Shown here piece after piece: positions 20,794 to 31,373 of a DNA stretch of 37,644 nt. Origin of the DNA: Chlamydomonas sphaeroides (taxonomy: Eukaryota > Chlorophyta > Chlorophyceae > Chlamydomonadales > Chlamydomonadaceae); contig BDDC01000892.1 of NCBI GenBank assembly GCA_001662425.1, positions 2,327 to 39,970 of the forward strand. Direction: 5' to 3'. Within the stretch, counting starts at the first letter, position 1. Every line of letters starts with the position of its first letter. The position numbers and the translations under genes were made by a program. The notes under the pieces were generated by a model that saw only the letters and a program-made list of their open reading frames with translations, had not been told where the DNA came from and searched no databases.

Positions 20794-23700
20794 ATGACAT
20801 TTCTCTGCTGCTTCAGACCAGCAGTTTCCGAACAGCCAGCTGCCTCGGAGCGGGGCTGCTGCGGCGCGGAAACATCTGGCAAGGTCGGCTCGGCGCCCAG
20901 CAAAGCGGCGACATGCAGCTCGCTCGGCCCCGTGCGCCATTCTACTTCCCTAGGAGTCGGAGATGAGGCCGCGGCGCTACGGCCGTCGGCCGCGCACGGC
21001 GCAGCCAAGTCCAAGTGCCGCTTGTCGGAGGACACCGTCGCGAGCGTCCTTTCCACAACGCCTACCAGCCTGAACCCTTTGTGCTACTTTCTTCCCGGAA
21101 GTGATGAAAGACACGGGGAGGAGGGCAGCTCGGAGCGAGACGACGAGGCTCAAGCGAAGCCCAAAGTCGAGTTCAGCGAGCTTTGCGGAGCGCTCGAGCA
21201 GCTTGCATACCTCGGAGAGGTAAGTTCGCTTGTCCCAGGATCGCCGACAGTGTGACGACGAAACCGGGTGTAAAGACACGTCCCCTAACACCCGACGTGC
21301 TAATTCCTACAGGGCAGCAACGGCGTCGTCTACTCGGCCTCCTGGCACGGCGCCCGGGTCGCTGTCAAGGTCAGTCTCAGGGCGAAATGCGTACCGTTCC
21401 TGTGCGAATGTCGCCATTTTTTGAACCATACCGGCCGTCTCCTGGTTGTTGTTCGCTGCGGGGGCGTATCTCAAGCATCAGCGAACGAACGCGGGCACTG
21501 TGAAGCGTCAGTTGGCATCCTCTCGCTGTCGGACGTGCCGTGGTCACCTCAACGCAACGTAACCCTCGATTCGTTGTCGTTTCACGCCCGCAGTTCATGC
21601 TCGGCAACACTGACGACTCAATCCATTTGCAGCGCTGCTTCACCGAGGCCGTGCTCACGAGGGTGCTGTCGCACCCGTGCGTCGTCCAGTGCTTTGCGAC
21701 AGCCATCGCGCAGCTCACGCCTGAGCTTTGGGCTGGCATCCGCGCGCGCTGCCAGCGCCACCAGACGCTTCTGCAGTCTGCCTCCATGGGCCGCAGCGCG
21801 GGGGGCTCGCTTCTGCGGCCGCAGGGCTCCGAGCCCGGCTCGGCCTCCGGCTGCGTCAGCCAGCCGACCCCCTGTCTTCCCGCCAGCAAGCTGCCCTCGG
21901 CGCCGCAGTGCGCCGCCTGCGTGCTCCCCAGCGGTGCCAGCTCAGCCACCCCCCTCGACATGCGCTCGCGCAGCCTGAACCTCACGCAGCACAACGGCTC
22001 CGCGCCGCTGCGGCCGCTGTGCCACCAGGCCTCGGCCGCGGCGGCTGCGCTGGTTGCCGCCAGCGGCGCGCCGTCGGGCGCCAGCCAGCCGCGCTCTTCG
22101 CTCTCGCAGAGCCTGCACTCGGCGGGCCAGCTGTCTGACTGGCCGCCCAGCCGGCAGTTGGGCCAGAGCAACACGCCGTGCCTGCCCGAGGACGCGGAGG
22201 ACATGATGGAGGCCTCCGAGGCCGCGCTCGAGGCCGAGGTGGCCGAGCGCGCTGCGCGCGAGCAACAGCGCGTGGAGGCGCTCTTTGCCGAGGAGGAGGA
22301 GGCGCTCGCCGGCCTGGCCGCGTCGGGCATGGCCGCCGGCTCGGTGGACCTGGGCGCCGGCGGCCTGGGCACGGGCCGCGGCGGCCTGGCGGGCGCCGAC
22401 GGCGAGCGAGGCAGCGGCGCCGACGGCGGCGCGGCGCCGGGCGACGGCGAGGGCGGCGAGGGCATCAGCCTGCTGCAGGCGCTCACGGACCTGCAGGCGG
22501 ACACGGGCCGCCACTGCACGGTGGTAGTTATGGAGTATATGGATGCAGGTGCGTGTGTACCACGGGTCGGTGGGCGGGCGGGTGGCGGCGCGGCCCGCGC
22601 GCTTTCAAGGCCATGGCCGGTTGGGGTTAAGCGACGTACGACCCAGGTCCGTCGGCCCGTCGTTGCCCGTGGCAGAGTCCTGAGCTCCCTCCCGTGTGGT
22701 TGTTTGCGCAGGCACGCTGCACGCCGCCATTGTGCGCGGAGAGTACAGCGCGCGGCGCACGCCCGACCACCGGCAGAAGTTGCTGGCGCTGTTGCTCACG
22801 GCGCAGGAGCTGGCGCAGGTGGGCGCTTGCCACCGGCCGCCTCTGCTGCACCAGCCGCGGCAGGACTCCCCCCTCACCGCGGCAGCGCTGCCCTCCCCGC
22901 ACGCCCTCCTCCCGCTCGCCCCCCTTCCCCTCGCCCCATCCTCGCCCCGCCCTCGCCCCCCCCCAGGGTATGGCACACCTGCACGGCCTGGACATCCTGC
23001 ACGGCGACCTCAAGCCCACCAACGTGCTGCTCAAGGGTGCGCCCTGCCAGTACGCGCCGCTGGGGGGCGGCCACGGCGGCGGCGTGGCCGTGACCGACCC
23101 CCGCGGCTACAGCGCCAAGATCGCCGACCTGGGCCTGGCACGGACCTGCCCCGGCGAGACCACGGCGCTCACGTCCGACCAGTGGGGTGAGCGGCAGCGG
23201 CAGCGTGGGCTGGGGGCTGGAGGCTGAGAGCTGGGGCTGGGCTAGGCGGCATGGGGAAGGCGCGGGGCTGGTGAGGAAGGAGGCCGGGGGAAGGGGTGTG
23301 TTTTGTGGTGCTGACGGGCTGCCTGCTCCCCGCCCTTTGTCTCCCGCAGGAGCGCTGGCGTACCTGGCGCCCGAGGCGGCCAAGGGCAGCGTGTGCAAGG
23401 CCAGCGACATCTACTCCTTCGGCGTCATGCTGTGGGAGATGTCGGCCGGGGTGCGGCCCTACCTCGGGCTCACCACGCCCCAGGTGCGCCGCCTCACAGC
23501 GGCCCGCCGGCAGCCCGGCCGCAACCCCGCTCGCCGCGGCCCTTTCGCAGCGCTGCACGGCCAGCCACCGCCTCGTGAAACCACCCCAACTGCCCCCCAC
23601 CCGTCCACGACCTCCACCGGTGCCGTTGCCTCCCTGTTGCGCAGGTGCTCATGGGCCTCGTGACCGGCACCCTGCAGCTCACCTGGCCCAGCGACGGCTC

Positions 23701-24442
23701 GGTGTACGCGCCGCTGCGCAGCCTGGGCATCGCCTGCACCGAGCCCAACCCCACGGAGCGGCCCACCTTTGAGGTGGCGGCCCGCCTGCTGGGCCGCATG
23801 GTGCGCCACATCCGCTCCGCCTCCGAGCCGCTGCGCCAGCGTCACAGCAGCGCGCTGTCCATGGAGACGGGCCTCGGCGGCAGCGCCTGCGGCTCGCCCG
23901 GCAGCGGCGGCTGCAAGCTGAGCCACGCGAGCCGCAGCATGCCCATGTACATGCCAGCGGCCGCCGGCGCCAGCGGCCTGACCTCGGGCCCCGGCGGCGG
24001 CAGCGGGCCGTGCAACGGCGCCGCCGCCGGCGGCCTGCGGACGAGCGCCGCCACGCGGCTGAGCGCGATGGCGGGGCCGTCGACGCCGGGCCGGACCGCG
24101 AACGGTTCGCCGGCCACGCCGCCGTCGCCCGCCGGCAGCGCCGCGGGGCCGGCGCCGTACCCGCGCATGCGGCGCTGCGGCGCCGGCGGCTATTGCGGCG
24201 GCGCGGTCCGGTCGCCGCTTGGCGGCGCCGCGAGCTTCCGGCTGCCGTCGACGGCGACGCAGATGGCGGCGTCGTCAGGCCCGGGTGGTGGAGCCTCGGG
24301 CCAGGCGCCTAACCTGGCTCGGCCCGAGTCGTCGCCGGCGCACTCGCATGTGTCGGACGTGCACCTGCAGCTGTCGATGCAGCCGGGGCTGCTGGAATCG
24401 GCCTCAACGCCGCAGCCAGTCGCGGAGGCGGGGCGGGCGTGA
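20794..24442 (+). CDS. TKL-like serine/threonine (or dual) protein kinase with large N-lobe insertion
   Basis: Seven exons join in frame to about 898 residues: 20794-21219, 21313-21369, 21594-22548, 22712-22818, 22967-23186, 23350-23483, 23645-24442; all GT-AG. The start (MTFLCCF) has a Cys pair that could be lipid-modified. Residues 1-137 are a low-complexity leader. Kinase parts in order: glycine loop GEGSNGVVY across the exon 1/2 junction, VAVK with Lys161, an alpha-C-like FTEAVLTRVLSHPCVV, then about 270 inserted Ala/Ser/Gly-rich residues including a charged helical stretch (about 360-410), then hinge VVVMEYMDAGTL, catalytic loop HGDLKPTN (Asp529), DLG (Asp569) in place of DFG, LAPEA (Glu597), SDIYSFGVMLWEM, and the final RPTF. 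Residues after about 700 are a disordered Gly/Ala/Ser tail. The Arg of HRD is Gly, so it is a non-RD kinase, but the catalytic residues are present. Substrate unknown. Confidence 0.9.
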
Positions 24443-27400
24443 GGCTGTCAGTGTGGAGAATAAGATGGAGACGGAGGGTGGGAAGAAGGAGAGGAGGGGA
24501 GGACTGGCGGCGCGCTGGATGTACGTGCGTGCGTGTGTCAATACGCTGTGGCCGTGGCGCGTTGTTGATAAGTGGCGTGGTTACCTAGTAGTGTATTGGG
24601 CGCTCGAAGCCGAGGAGTTCACTTTATCCGTCAACGCTTGACTCGCTGCGTGTGTCTGTTTCCGGTACTGCGGAGATTGGGGCGGCGCGCGACGGGCGTG
24701 CATTTTTGGCTCCTGCCGGCCATGTGGCGCCCTCCCCCCGCACATGGGCGGCGCGCGCGGTGTCGGCAGGGGCGCAGGGAAGCCGCGTGTGAGCGAGCGC
24801 TCGTCGCGTCCGTCTGTCCGTGGGGGCCTGAGCGAGGCCGCTCCGCAGCGCGCCGCCGCCGCAGCAGCAGCCGCCCTCTCTGCGCCGCCGGCGGCCGCCG
24901 CCCCGCGTGCGCGCGCATGCGGCGTGACGATGCGGCGCTGCGGCCGGCGGGCGGTGCACCTCGCCGGTACCCGATGTACCGCGTGTGTGTGTGTGTGTGT
25001 GTGTGTGTTCATGTGTACCGGTGTACTGCCCAGGGTGTATCGCGTGGTCGCCACACGCGCGTGTTTTGGAGTCGGATAGCAGGGGTCGCTGCCGGCGCTC
25101 GGAGCGGCCGCGCGGTCGCGGCCAAGCGCTCGGCACAGTCATTCCGAGCGACGCTGGGGCGCCGGAGCCGGCCCGCCTCACGCGTCACCTGCGCACCCAC
25201 GGCCGGCGGCTGCCGATGCGGCCCAGCCGGCGCACTTGGAAGATTGCGGCCGCGTCGGTGCGGCCGAGGCATAGGAGTGGGGACGCGCGGCAGCAACGAC
25301 CCGAGGCGCGAGCGCGCCCGGGCCTCATTCATCCCCCCCACCCCTGCGACCATTCATCTGTCTCGGCGGCCCTTGCGCGCTTGCCCGCATGCGGATGACG
25401 AGGGGCCGCCCCTCCCGCCTGCGGTGGCGCGCTGTGCCCGAGTTCTGCGGTGTTGGCTGCCGGGGCGGGGCATGGGAGCTGGAGGTTGAGCAGAGGCGAC
25501 GCGGCATCGGCGCTCGCCGCTTGGGCTGGCTGCCGGCCTTTGGCCGCGGCCGCCCCGGTGCGCGCGCCATCTTTACGGCCGCGCTTTTGATTCCTTTGGT
25601 GTTGGGTGCGCCGGCGGCATGAACGCCGCCGGACGCGGAAGCATCGCTGTGCGGACGCTTTTTCTTGCGAGAAGTAAAGGGACACACTCGGGAGAGCGAG
25701 GGGCCGCCGCGTCGCTGCGTGCGCGGCGCCCTGGGTCCCGGCTTACCTGTGTCACCATGTGGTGTAGTGGCCGGCGGTCGGGCAAGGTGCTTTGCCGGCC
25801 CCGCCCTGCAAAGGAGTCTGGCCGGTGGCAGTGCACTTCCGCGGTGGCCACATGCACCCGGCGAGGCGGGCGCTCGCAGGCCCCGCTCGTTTGATGCTAG
25901 GGCCCGGCGCCCCTTGGGGCCTGGGCCGGCGGCGGCCGCGGCCGTGCTTGCGGAGTTTGGAAGGTGGGGCTTTTGGGTTCGCACCTTGCGTGGCGTTGCC
26001 GCGTGGCGGCCTCCGCGCTGCTTGCGCGGGGCGCCATCTGCTGTTGTTGGTGTCGGAGAAGGGGTGCCGCATGCGCGCGCGTATGTCTGCGCGGGTGAAG
26101 ACCGCCACGGGTGGTGTAGCATCGCCGTGGGGCCAGCGGCCCCCTGCGGCCCAAGCCACCCCGCGCGCGAGGGGTGCGGCGCGTCTGTGTTGGTTAGAAC
26201 TTTCCGCCCAATCTGAGGACTCCTGGTTGGGTGCCGGGGCGTTCCTAGGGCCCGAGGTGCGGTCTTCTCTCACACTGTGAAATGCATTCCACGGAAGGGG
26301 CCGGAGTTCCGACGCCGCCGCCGCTCGCGGGCCAGGGCCACGTTGGAACAGCGGCCCGCTGCGGCGGCGGGCGCCCGGACCCCGAGGTGCCGCCGCCGGC
26401 GCTGCATCGCCCGACCCAGATCCGGGCGCATGCCCCCGCGGCGGCCCTGCATCCCTTTTGGCGCGTAGTGCCTTGAGTGACTGTGAATGGTGTTGTTGTT
26501 GTGCTGTTTGTTGGTGGCTGCGTGCGATCGTCACTGAGAGCCAGCCTGCGTACGACTTGAGTGCGTCCGTGCGTGCGTGTCCGCATGTCGTACCGGGCCT
26601 GCTGCACAGATCTGAAGGCCGTGCGCAGGCTGCCCCACGTGGCAGCGGCGCGGCCCGGTGACGGTTGCGGGAGCTGGGGCCGAACGAGACATGCCTATCG
26701 TGTGTGCCCATATCTAGTTCACAGTCGAGGGCCCTTGGCGTTGGCCCCGCGCGTGGTGTGCGCATTGGAAGCACTCGTCTGACCGGCACTGTCCTCGGAA
26801 GGAGCGTCGGAGTGAACGGCTGGGCGCGCGTTCATCATGTTTGCCCCGCCCCTGCGGACGAACGGAGGGCCGCCCCTCGGTGGCTCTGGGGGCTGACCCC
26901 GCGACCCCACTATCGCACGGCGCTTCTTGACTGACTACATATTGCGAGTGTGTGCAGCTGGCGCGCGACGTGAGCAACCACGAGCACGGTTGACAGTTAG
27001 CGTGAGGCGACAGTTGTGCATGCGAGATTGTGATTGGATTGCGGTCACGTAACGGGCGCGCATCGGGGGCTGCCCGCATGGCGCCGGCACTGTTGGGAGA
27101 CGCGGGTGGGTGGGGACGGAGGGGCCCAGCACCGGGAAGGAGGTTGCGTGTTGCGCCACCGCACGGCCGCGACGAACTACTGCCTGTGTGGCGCGCGGCT
27201 CCGGTTTGTAACGAACGTCACGTTGGTACACGGGCGACTCGCCGCGCCGTGCGCTTTCTCGTGTCGTCCAGCTCGGCCTATGCGGGGAGGATCTTCCCGC
27301 ACTCCAGCCTGCTTTACGCCACTCATGCAGAGAGAGGAGCCCCTGTGCTGCACGCTCTCGGGCCGGGCGCGTCGGGCCTCGCGACAGGGGCGCGAAGTGT

Positions 27401-28288
27401 GCCTGGCTGGTGGGGCCAGTGGTCAGCGTTTGCCGTTTGGCCGCGGATCAGCCCCGGCGCCAGCGTGACATCGGCGTGACGTTGGGTGTGGTTGGGCGCC
27501 TCTGTGGGAGCCAGGACACGGCCGCGCGCTCCTGGCTGCACTCCGCACCTCATGAGCCGCACGAGCCGCTGTCGCCAAGGAGCAGATAGAGTCTTGCCAC
27601 CGTACTGGTACGGGCGGTGGCCGGCCCGAATCTGCCTGATCAAGGAGAGTCTATGTGACCCTCCTGGTGACTGGACGGGTCCAACAATCACTATGACCAT
27701 GTATGGCTTCATGGTCCAAAATGAAAGAGCCTGCTGGCGTGAAGGACGTCGGGTCGGGAAGGGCCGGGACGTCGGGGTTGGCAGCGAGCGTGTGCGTGTA
27801 TTATCGCTGCACCTTATGCGCGGAAGCAACGCTGCCTGCCATCATTGCTGCCTGAATACGAACGTGAACCACCCAATGCTACGCGGAGGTGCGCACCTTG
27901 CGATTGTGCCCCAGCCGTGACGTCGCTGCGCTGCAGAATTTTGCATTGCCTTGCCAACCGCACAGGTGCCCAACACCTGCAGTCGCTTTGGTCGGGCCAG
28001 CGCACGAGCTCTCGGTGCGTGCGGGTTGAGAGATGGGTGGCATCCATGCTGCTGTTGGCCACAGCGGCACACTGCTCCTGCTGCCACAGCTCAGACCCTG
28101 CACACGGAAAACTCGTTAAGTCAAGACACCCCACTCCACCGTTGAACGCGCATGCTCACACCATCCCGCGCCGTTTACACCCTCCCCGCAGCCTGCACCG
28201 CGCCTTCGCCTCCGCCTCCACCGCCCGAGCTGCCCGCCTGCAGCCCTCTCCCGCCGCGGCCGCTCCAGCTGCTACGGCCAGCGGCGTC
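24443..28288. other. Long gene-poor interval between kinase and glyoxalase II
   Basis: About 3.8 kb without a supportable gene. It would hold the kinase 3' UTR and the glyoxalase promoter and 5' UTR. The first TGTAA I saw behind the kinase is at 27207-27211, 2.8 kb away. Many open frames overlap on both strands, the longest about 345 codons on the minus strand (26789-25752), but none shows a domain or clear splice-linked partner; they are Arg/Pro/Ala-rich as GC-rich shadows usually are. Confidence 0.5.
24983..25008. repeat. (GT)13 microsatellite
   Basis: Uninterrupted GT dinucleotide run of 26 bases, about 540 bp past the kinase stop, likely in its 3' UTR or just behind it. Confidence 0.95.
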
Positions 28289-31200
28289 ATGGAGGTCGTG
28301 CGCGTGCCCTGCCTGTGAGACCGCACCTGCGCCTGGCTCGCCGCCGCAGCGGCCCACGTGCGCCGTGGTCCCGCCGCTCGGCGGCCCGACTACGGCACGC
28401 GCCTCGCGGCTGCCACCACCGGCACACCGCCTTCTAAGAACCCGCACTGCATCCAGAGCCCGGCGCTCACCCGCCGCTGCGCCCAGCCCCGGGCCGCGTC
28501 AGCGCCCCCTAGACCCCGCCTGTGTGCTGCCCCGGCGCCTGCCTTGCCCGCCGTTCCTGCCCCTTCCGCCCCGCCTCCTCGCCGCCGCCCTACCCCAGCC
28601 AGCCCCACCCCATGCCCATCAACACGCAACCTGCTGCATCCCCATTACCCCATCAACCCATAAACCCATAAACCCATCGTCCCAACCCCTCGCTCCGTCT
28701 CTTCCCCGCGATCGGCCGCTACACCCGCCCACGCCTCTCCCTCCAGCCCCGGCTCCACCTCCCAGGAACGCCGCCCGGGCGCCGCGCTCCCTGCGTCACG
28801 CTCGCCGCTGCCCCACGCTGCTCCCCTCCTTGAAACCGCTTCTCGGACGACCCGCCCCCTCCCCTGTCCCCTCCCGCCCCAGGCAGGATAACTACGTGTG
28901 GCTGCTGCACGAGCCGGGCAGCGGCGCCACCGCCGTGGTGGACCCGGCCGAGGAGGCGCCCGTGGTCGAGGCGCTGAGCGCACGGTGCGTGCGGCCCCTG
29001 GCTGGGGGAAAGGGGTGCCCGGCCCTTGGTGGGCGTGGTCGGTGGGGTCGCCGCTCGCGGGGTCTTTGACGGGGGGGTGCCCAGTGCGCAGCGAGCAGCG
29101 GTCGCTGCCCAGCGCCCACTGCAACGACGCCGCAAGCCCGCGCGCCGGGGCGACAGGCGGGGTGGGGCGGGCGGTTGCAGCGCTGGGCCCAGTAAGGGCT
29201 TCTGGCTCAGTACTGGTTGACCGGTTCGCTATTCCCTCGGTACACCCCCCGCCCGCAAGCCAGGGGCTGGACGCTGGCCGCCGTGCTCAACACGCACCAC
29301 CACGGCGACCACACGGGCGCCAACCTGGCCCTCAAGCGCCGCTTCCCGGGGCTCACCGTCGTGGGGCCGCGGGCGGACGCCGCGCGCATCCCCGGCATCG
29401 ACGTGCAGGTGCGGGGGCGAGCGAGGGAGGGAGGGAGGGAGGGAGAGAGAGTGGGCAGCAAGCAGAGGAGCTGGGGCGGGGCTTTTACACAGTGGGGTAG
29501 CGCGGCACCGAGCTGCAGGCGGGGTTGAGGAGGGGGCGAGGGCGGGGCTCGGGGGGGTGCGAGGGTGGGGGCGAGGGCGGGGGCGAGGGCGGGCGGAGGC
29601 GAGGAGGGGCTGAGGAGGGGCACCTGGCCTGTGGTGCTGTAGCAGGGCCGCGGGCCTGAGGGCCTGAGGGCGACAAGGCGGGGGCCGCGGACCGGCCCGG
29701 TCGCGCACTGCACCGCCTGTCCCCCGCTCGCCCCCCGTCACCCCGCGACGCTGGGCGCATCCTGCCGCCAACGCCCCCGCACCCGTGCAGGTGGGCGACG
29801 GCGACAGCTGGAAGCTGGGGGCGGTGGAGCTCCATGTGTTTGACACGCCCGGCCACACGCGGGGCCACATCACGTTCTGGGCGCCCGCGGCGGAGGCGCT
29901 GTTCCCAGGTGCGGCCCGCGCGCGCGCTGGCTGGGGTGGGGTGTAGGCGGCGCCGCCCAGCGTGTGGCCGACGTGTTGCTGGGGCACGGTGCTGGCGCAG
30001 CCCTCGTATGTTACATGGACTCCATGGATACGTCGGCGACCTTTACAATAAGCTATATCGGCACTGTATACTAAGATACCGTAGGACGGGTGTGCTGGAG
30101 CTGCGGCGGTGCCCTTGCGCTCTGGCGCCCTCTGGGACCCTCACCGCACCGCACCGCACCGCACGCACCGCGCTCCAGCCGCACCCGCTCTGCCCCCCTG
30201 GCCTCAGGTGACACACTGTTTGCGCTGGGCTGCGGCCGGCTGTTTGAGGGCAGCCCCCAGACCATGTGGGCCTCGCTGTCAAAGCTGCTGCCGCTGCCGG
30301 ACGCCACGCGCGTCTACTGCGCACACGAGTACACGGAGAGCAACGCGCGCTTTGCGGTGCGGCCGCGTGGGGTGGGGGCCGCGGGATGGCGGGAGCAGCG
30401 AGGTGGGATGGGGGCCGCGGGATGGCGGGAGCAGCGAGGTGGCGCGGCAGGGCGTGGCTGCGCTGGGGCTGGGAGGGCGGCAAGGGCCGCAGGGACGAAA
30501 ACCAGCAGCGGCTGCGGCGCGGGAAAGGGGCGGCGGTCGCTATGGGGTGGTGCGGTGGGACGCGCGCAGTGGCGGGCTACAGCTGCCACGGCGGCTGCGG
30601 CGACAGGCGCGCCGTAGCTGACAGTAGCAGCAGCGCCTACCGCTCGGCCCACACACCCCGGCGTGTTACTATCTGTTCCTATTGCTGAACACACGTGTCC
30701 TGGCTTGCTTGCTGCGCACCACCGACGCGTCGTCAGTACCCAGGGACCAGGGAGTTCGGCGCTGGGCATGTTACCATGACCTATCGATGATCCCTCCCAC
30801 GTACACTCACAAATGAACACACGCGCGACCCCCTGCCGGCTCCTCTTCGGCAGGTGACAGTGGACCCCACCAACGCGGCGCTGGCGGAGCGCAAGCAGCG
30901 CATCGACACTGCGCGGGCCCAGGTGCGGTCGTGCTGCGTGGCGAGATAGATAGCCAAGATATGTGGTGCAGGGGGAGGCGTGGACGCAGGTACGGTCGCG
31001 AGCGCTGCGGCCCGAAGAGCTGCGCTGGGCTGGGCTTGTCCCTGAGTGGCTGTGCGGATTCTGGGCAGCTCGCTGCCAACCCGCCCTGCCGCCGCGCATG
31101 CCGTGCACAGCGCAGCGCAGCGGCTCCCGTGGCTTGGCGGCTTGGAACCGGCCACCCCGGCCCCGACCCCGACCTCACACTCAGCCGCCTGCTTGCCTTC

Positions 31201-31373
31201 CCCTCGGGGCGCAGGGCGAGCCAACGGTGCCCAGCCTCCTTGGGGAGGAGAAGGCCACCAACCCCTTCCTGCGCCCAGGCGACGCCGCCGTGCGGCAGCA
31301 GCTGGGCTTCGACGCGTCGGCGCCCGACTGGGAGGTGTTCGGCGCCATCCGGGCCGCCAAGGACCGCTTCTGA
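28289..31373 (+). CDS. Hydroxyacylglutathione hydrolase (glyoxalase II), with an apparent one-base frameshift
   Basis: Exons: 28289-28314, 28883-28984, 29264-29408, 29792-29908, 30208-30356, 30854-30922, 31215-31373. The enzyme hydrolyses S-lactoylglutathione to lactate and glutathione, the second step of methylglyoxal removal. Motifs: MEVVRVPCLQDNYVWLLHE, VVDPAE, the metallo-beta-lactamase signature THHHGDH (His55, His57, Asp59, His60), FDTPGHTRGHI, GDTLFALGCGRLFEG (bridging Asp), CAHEYTESNARFA, and NPFLR of the substrate-binding C-terminal domain. The Met at 28289 gives the classic start. The same frame stays open upstream (Met 28046) through an Arg/Ser/Ala-rich stretch (RLHPPRSLHRAFASASTARAARL) that looks like a mitochondrial or plastid presequence. 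In exon 4, VGDGDSWKLG and AVELHVFDTPGHT are in different frames, meeting at the G run 29818-29821; all other junctions keep phase. Family is certain; an indel error is likelier than true loss, as everything downstream is intact. Confidence 0.9.
28640..28676 (-). repeat. Telomere-like G-tract repeat in glyoxalase II intron 1
   Basis: The plus strand carries CCCATAAA units (ACCCATAAACCCATAAACCC) beside CCCCATTACCCCATCAACCC. The minus strand thus has five or six G3-G4 tracts split by 4-5 bases, which could fold into a G-quadruplex. Confidence 0.65.
29524..29605 (+). repeat. G-rich GGGCGAGGGCGGG array in glyoxalase II intron 3
   Basis: Repeated GGGCGAGGGCGG units with many G3-G7 tracts on the coding strand, following a GAGGGAGG run at 29424-29450. 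It is likely to form stable secondary structure in the transcript and to be error-prone in sequencing. Confidence 0.75.
30374..30442. repeat. 36-bp tandem duplication in glyoxalase II intron 5
   Basis: Two nearly perfect copies of a 36-bp unit starting GGGGGCCGCGGGATGGCGGG at 30374 and 30410, 18 bp inside the intron. Confidence 0.9.

Noticed and set aside
25752..26789. 345-codon open frame on the minus strand
   Set aside because: No domain, no splice partner and a composition typical of GC-rich shadow frames; listed only as something to test.
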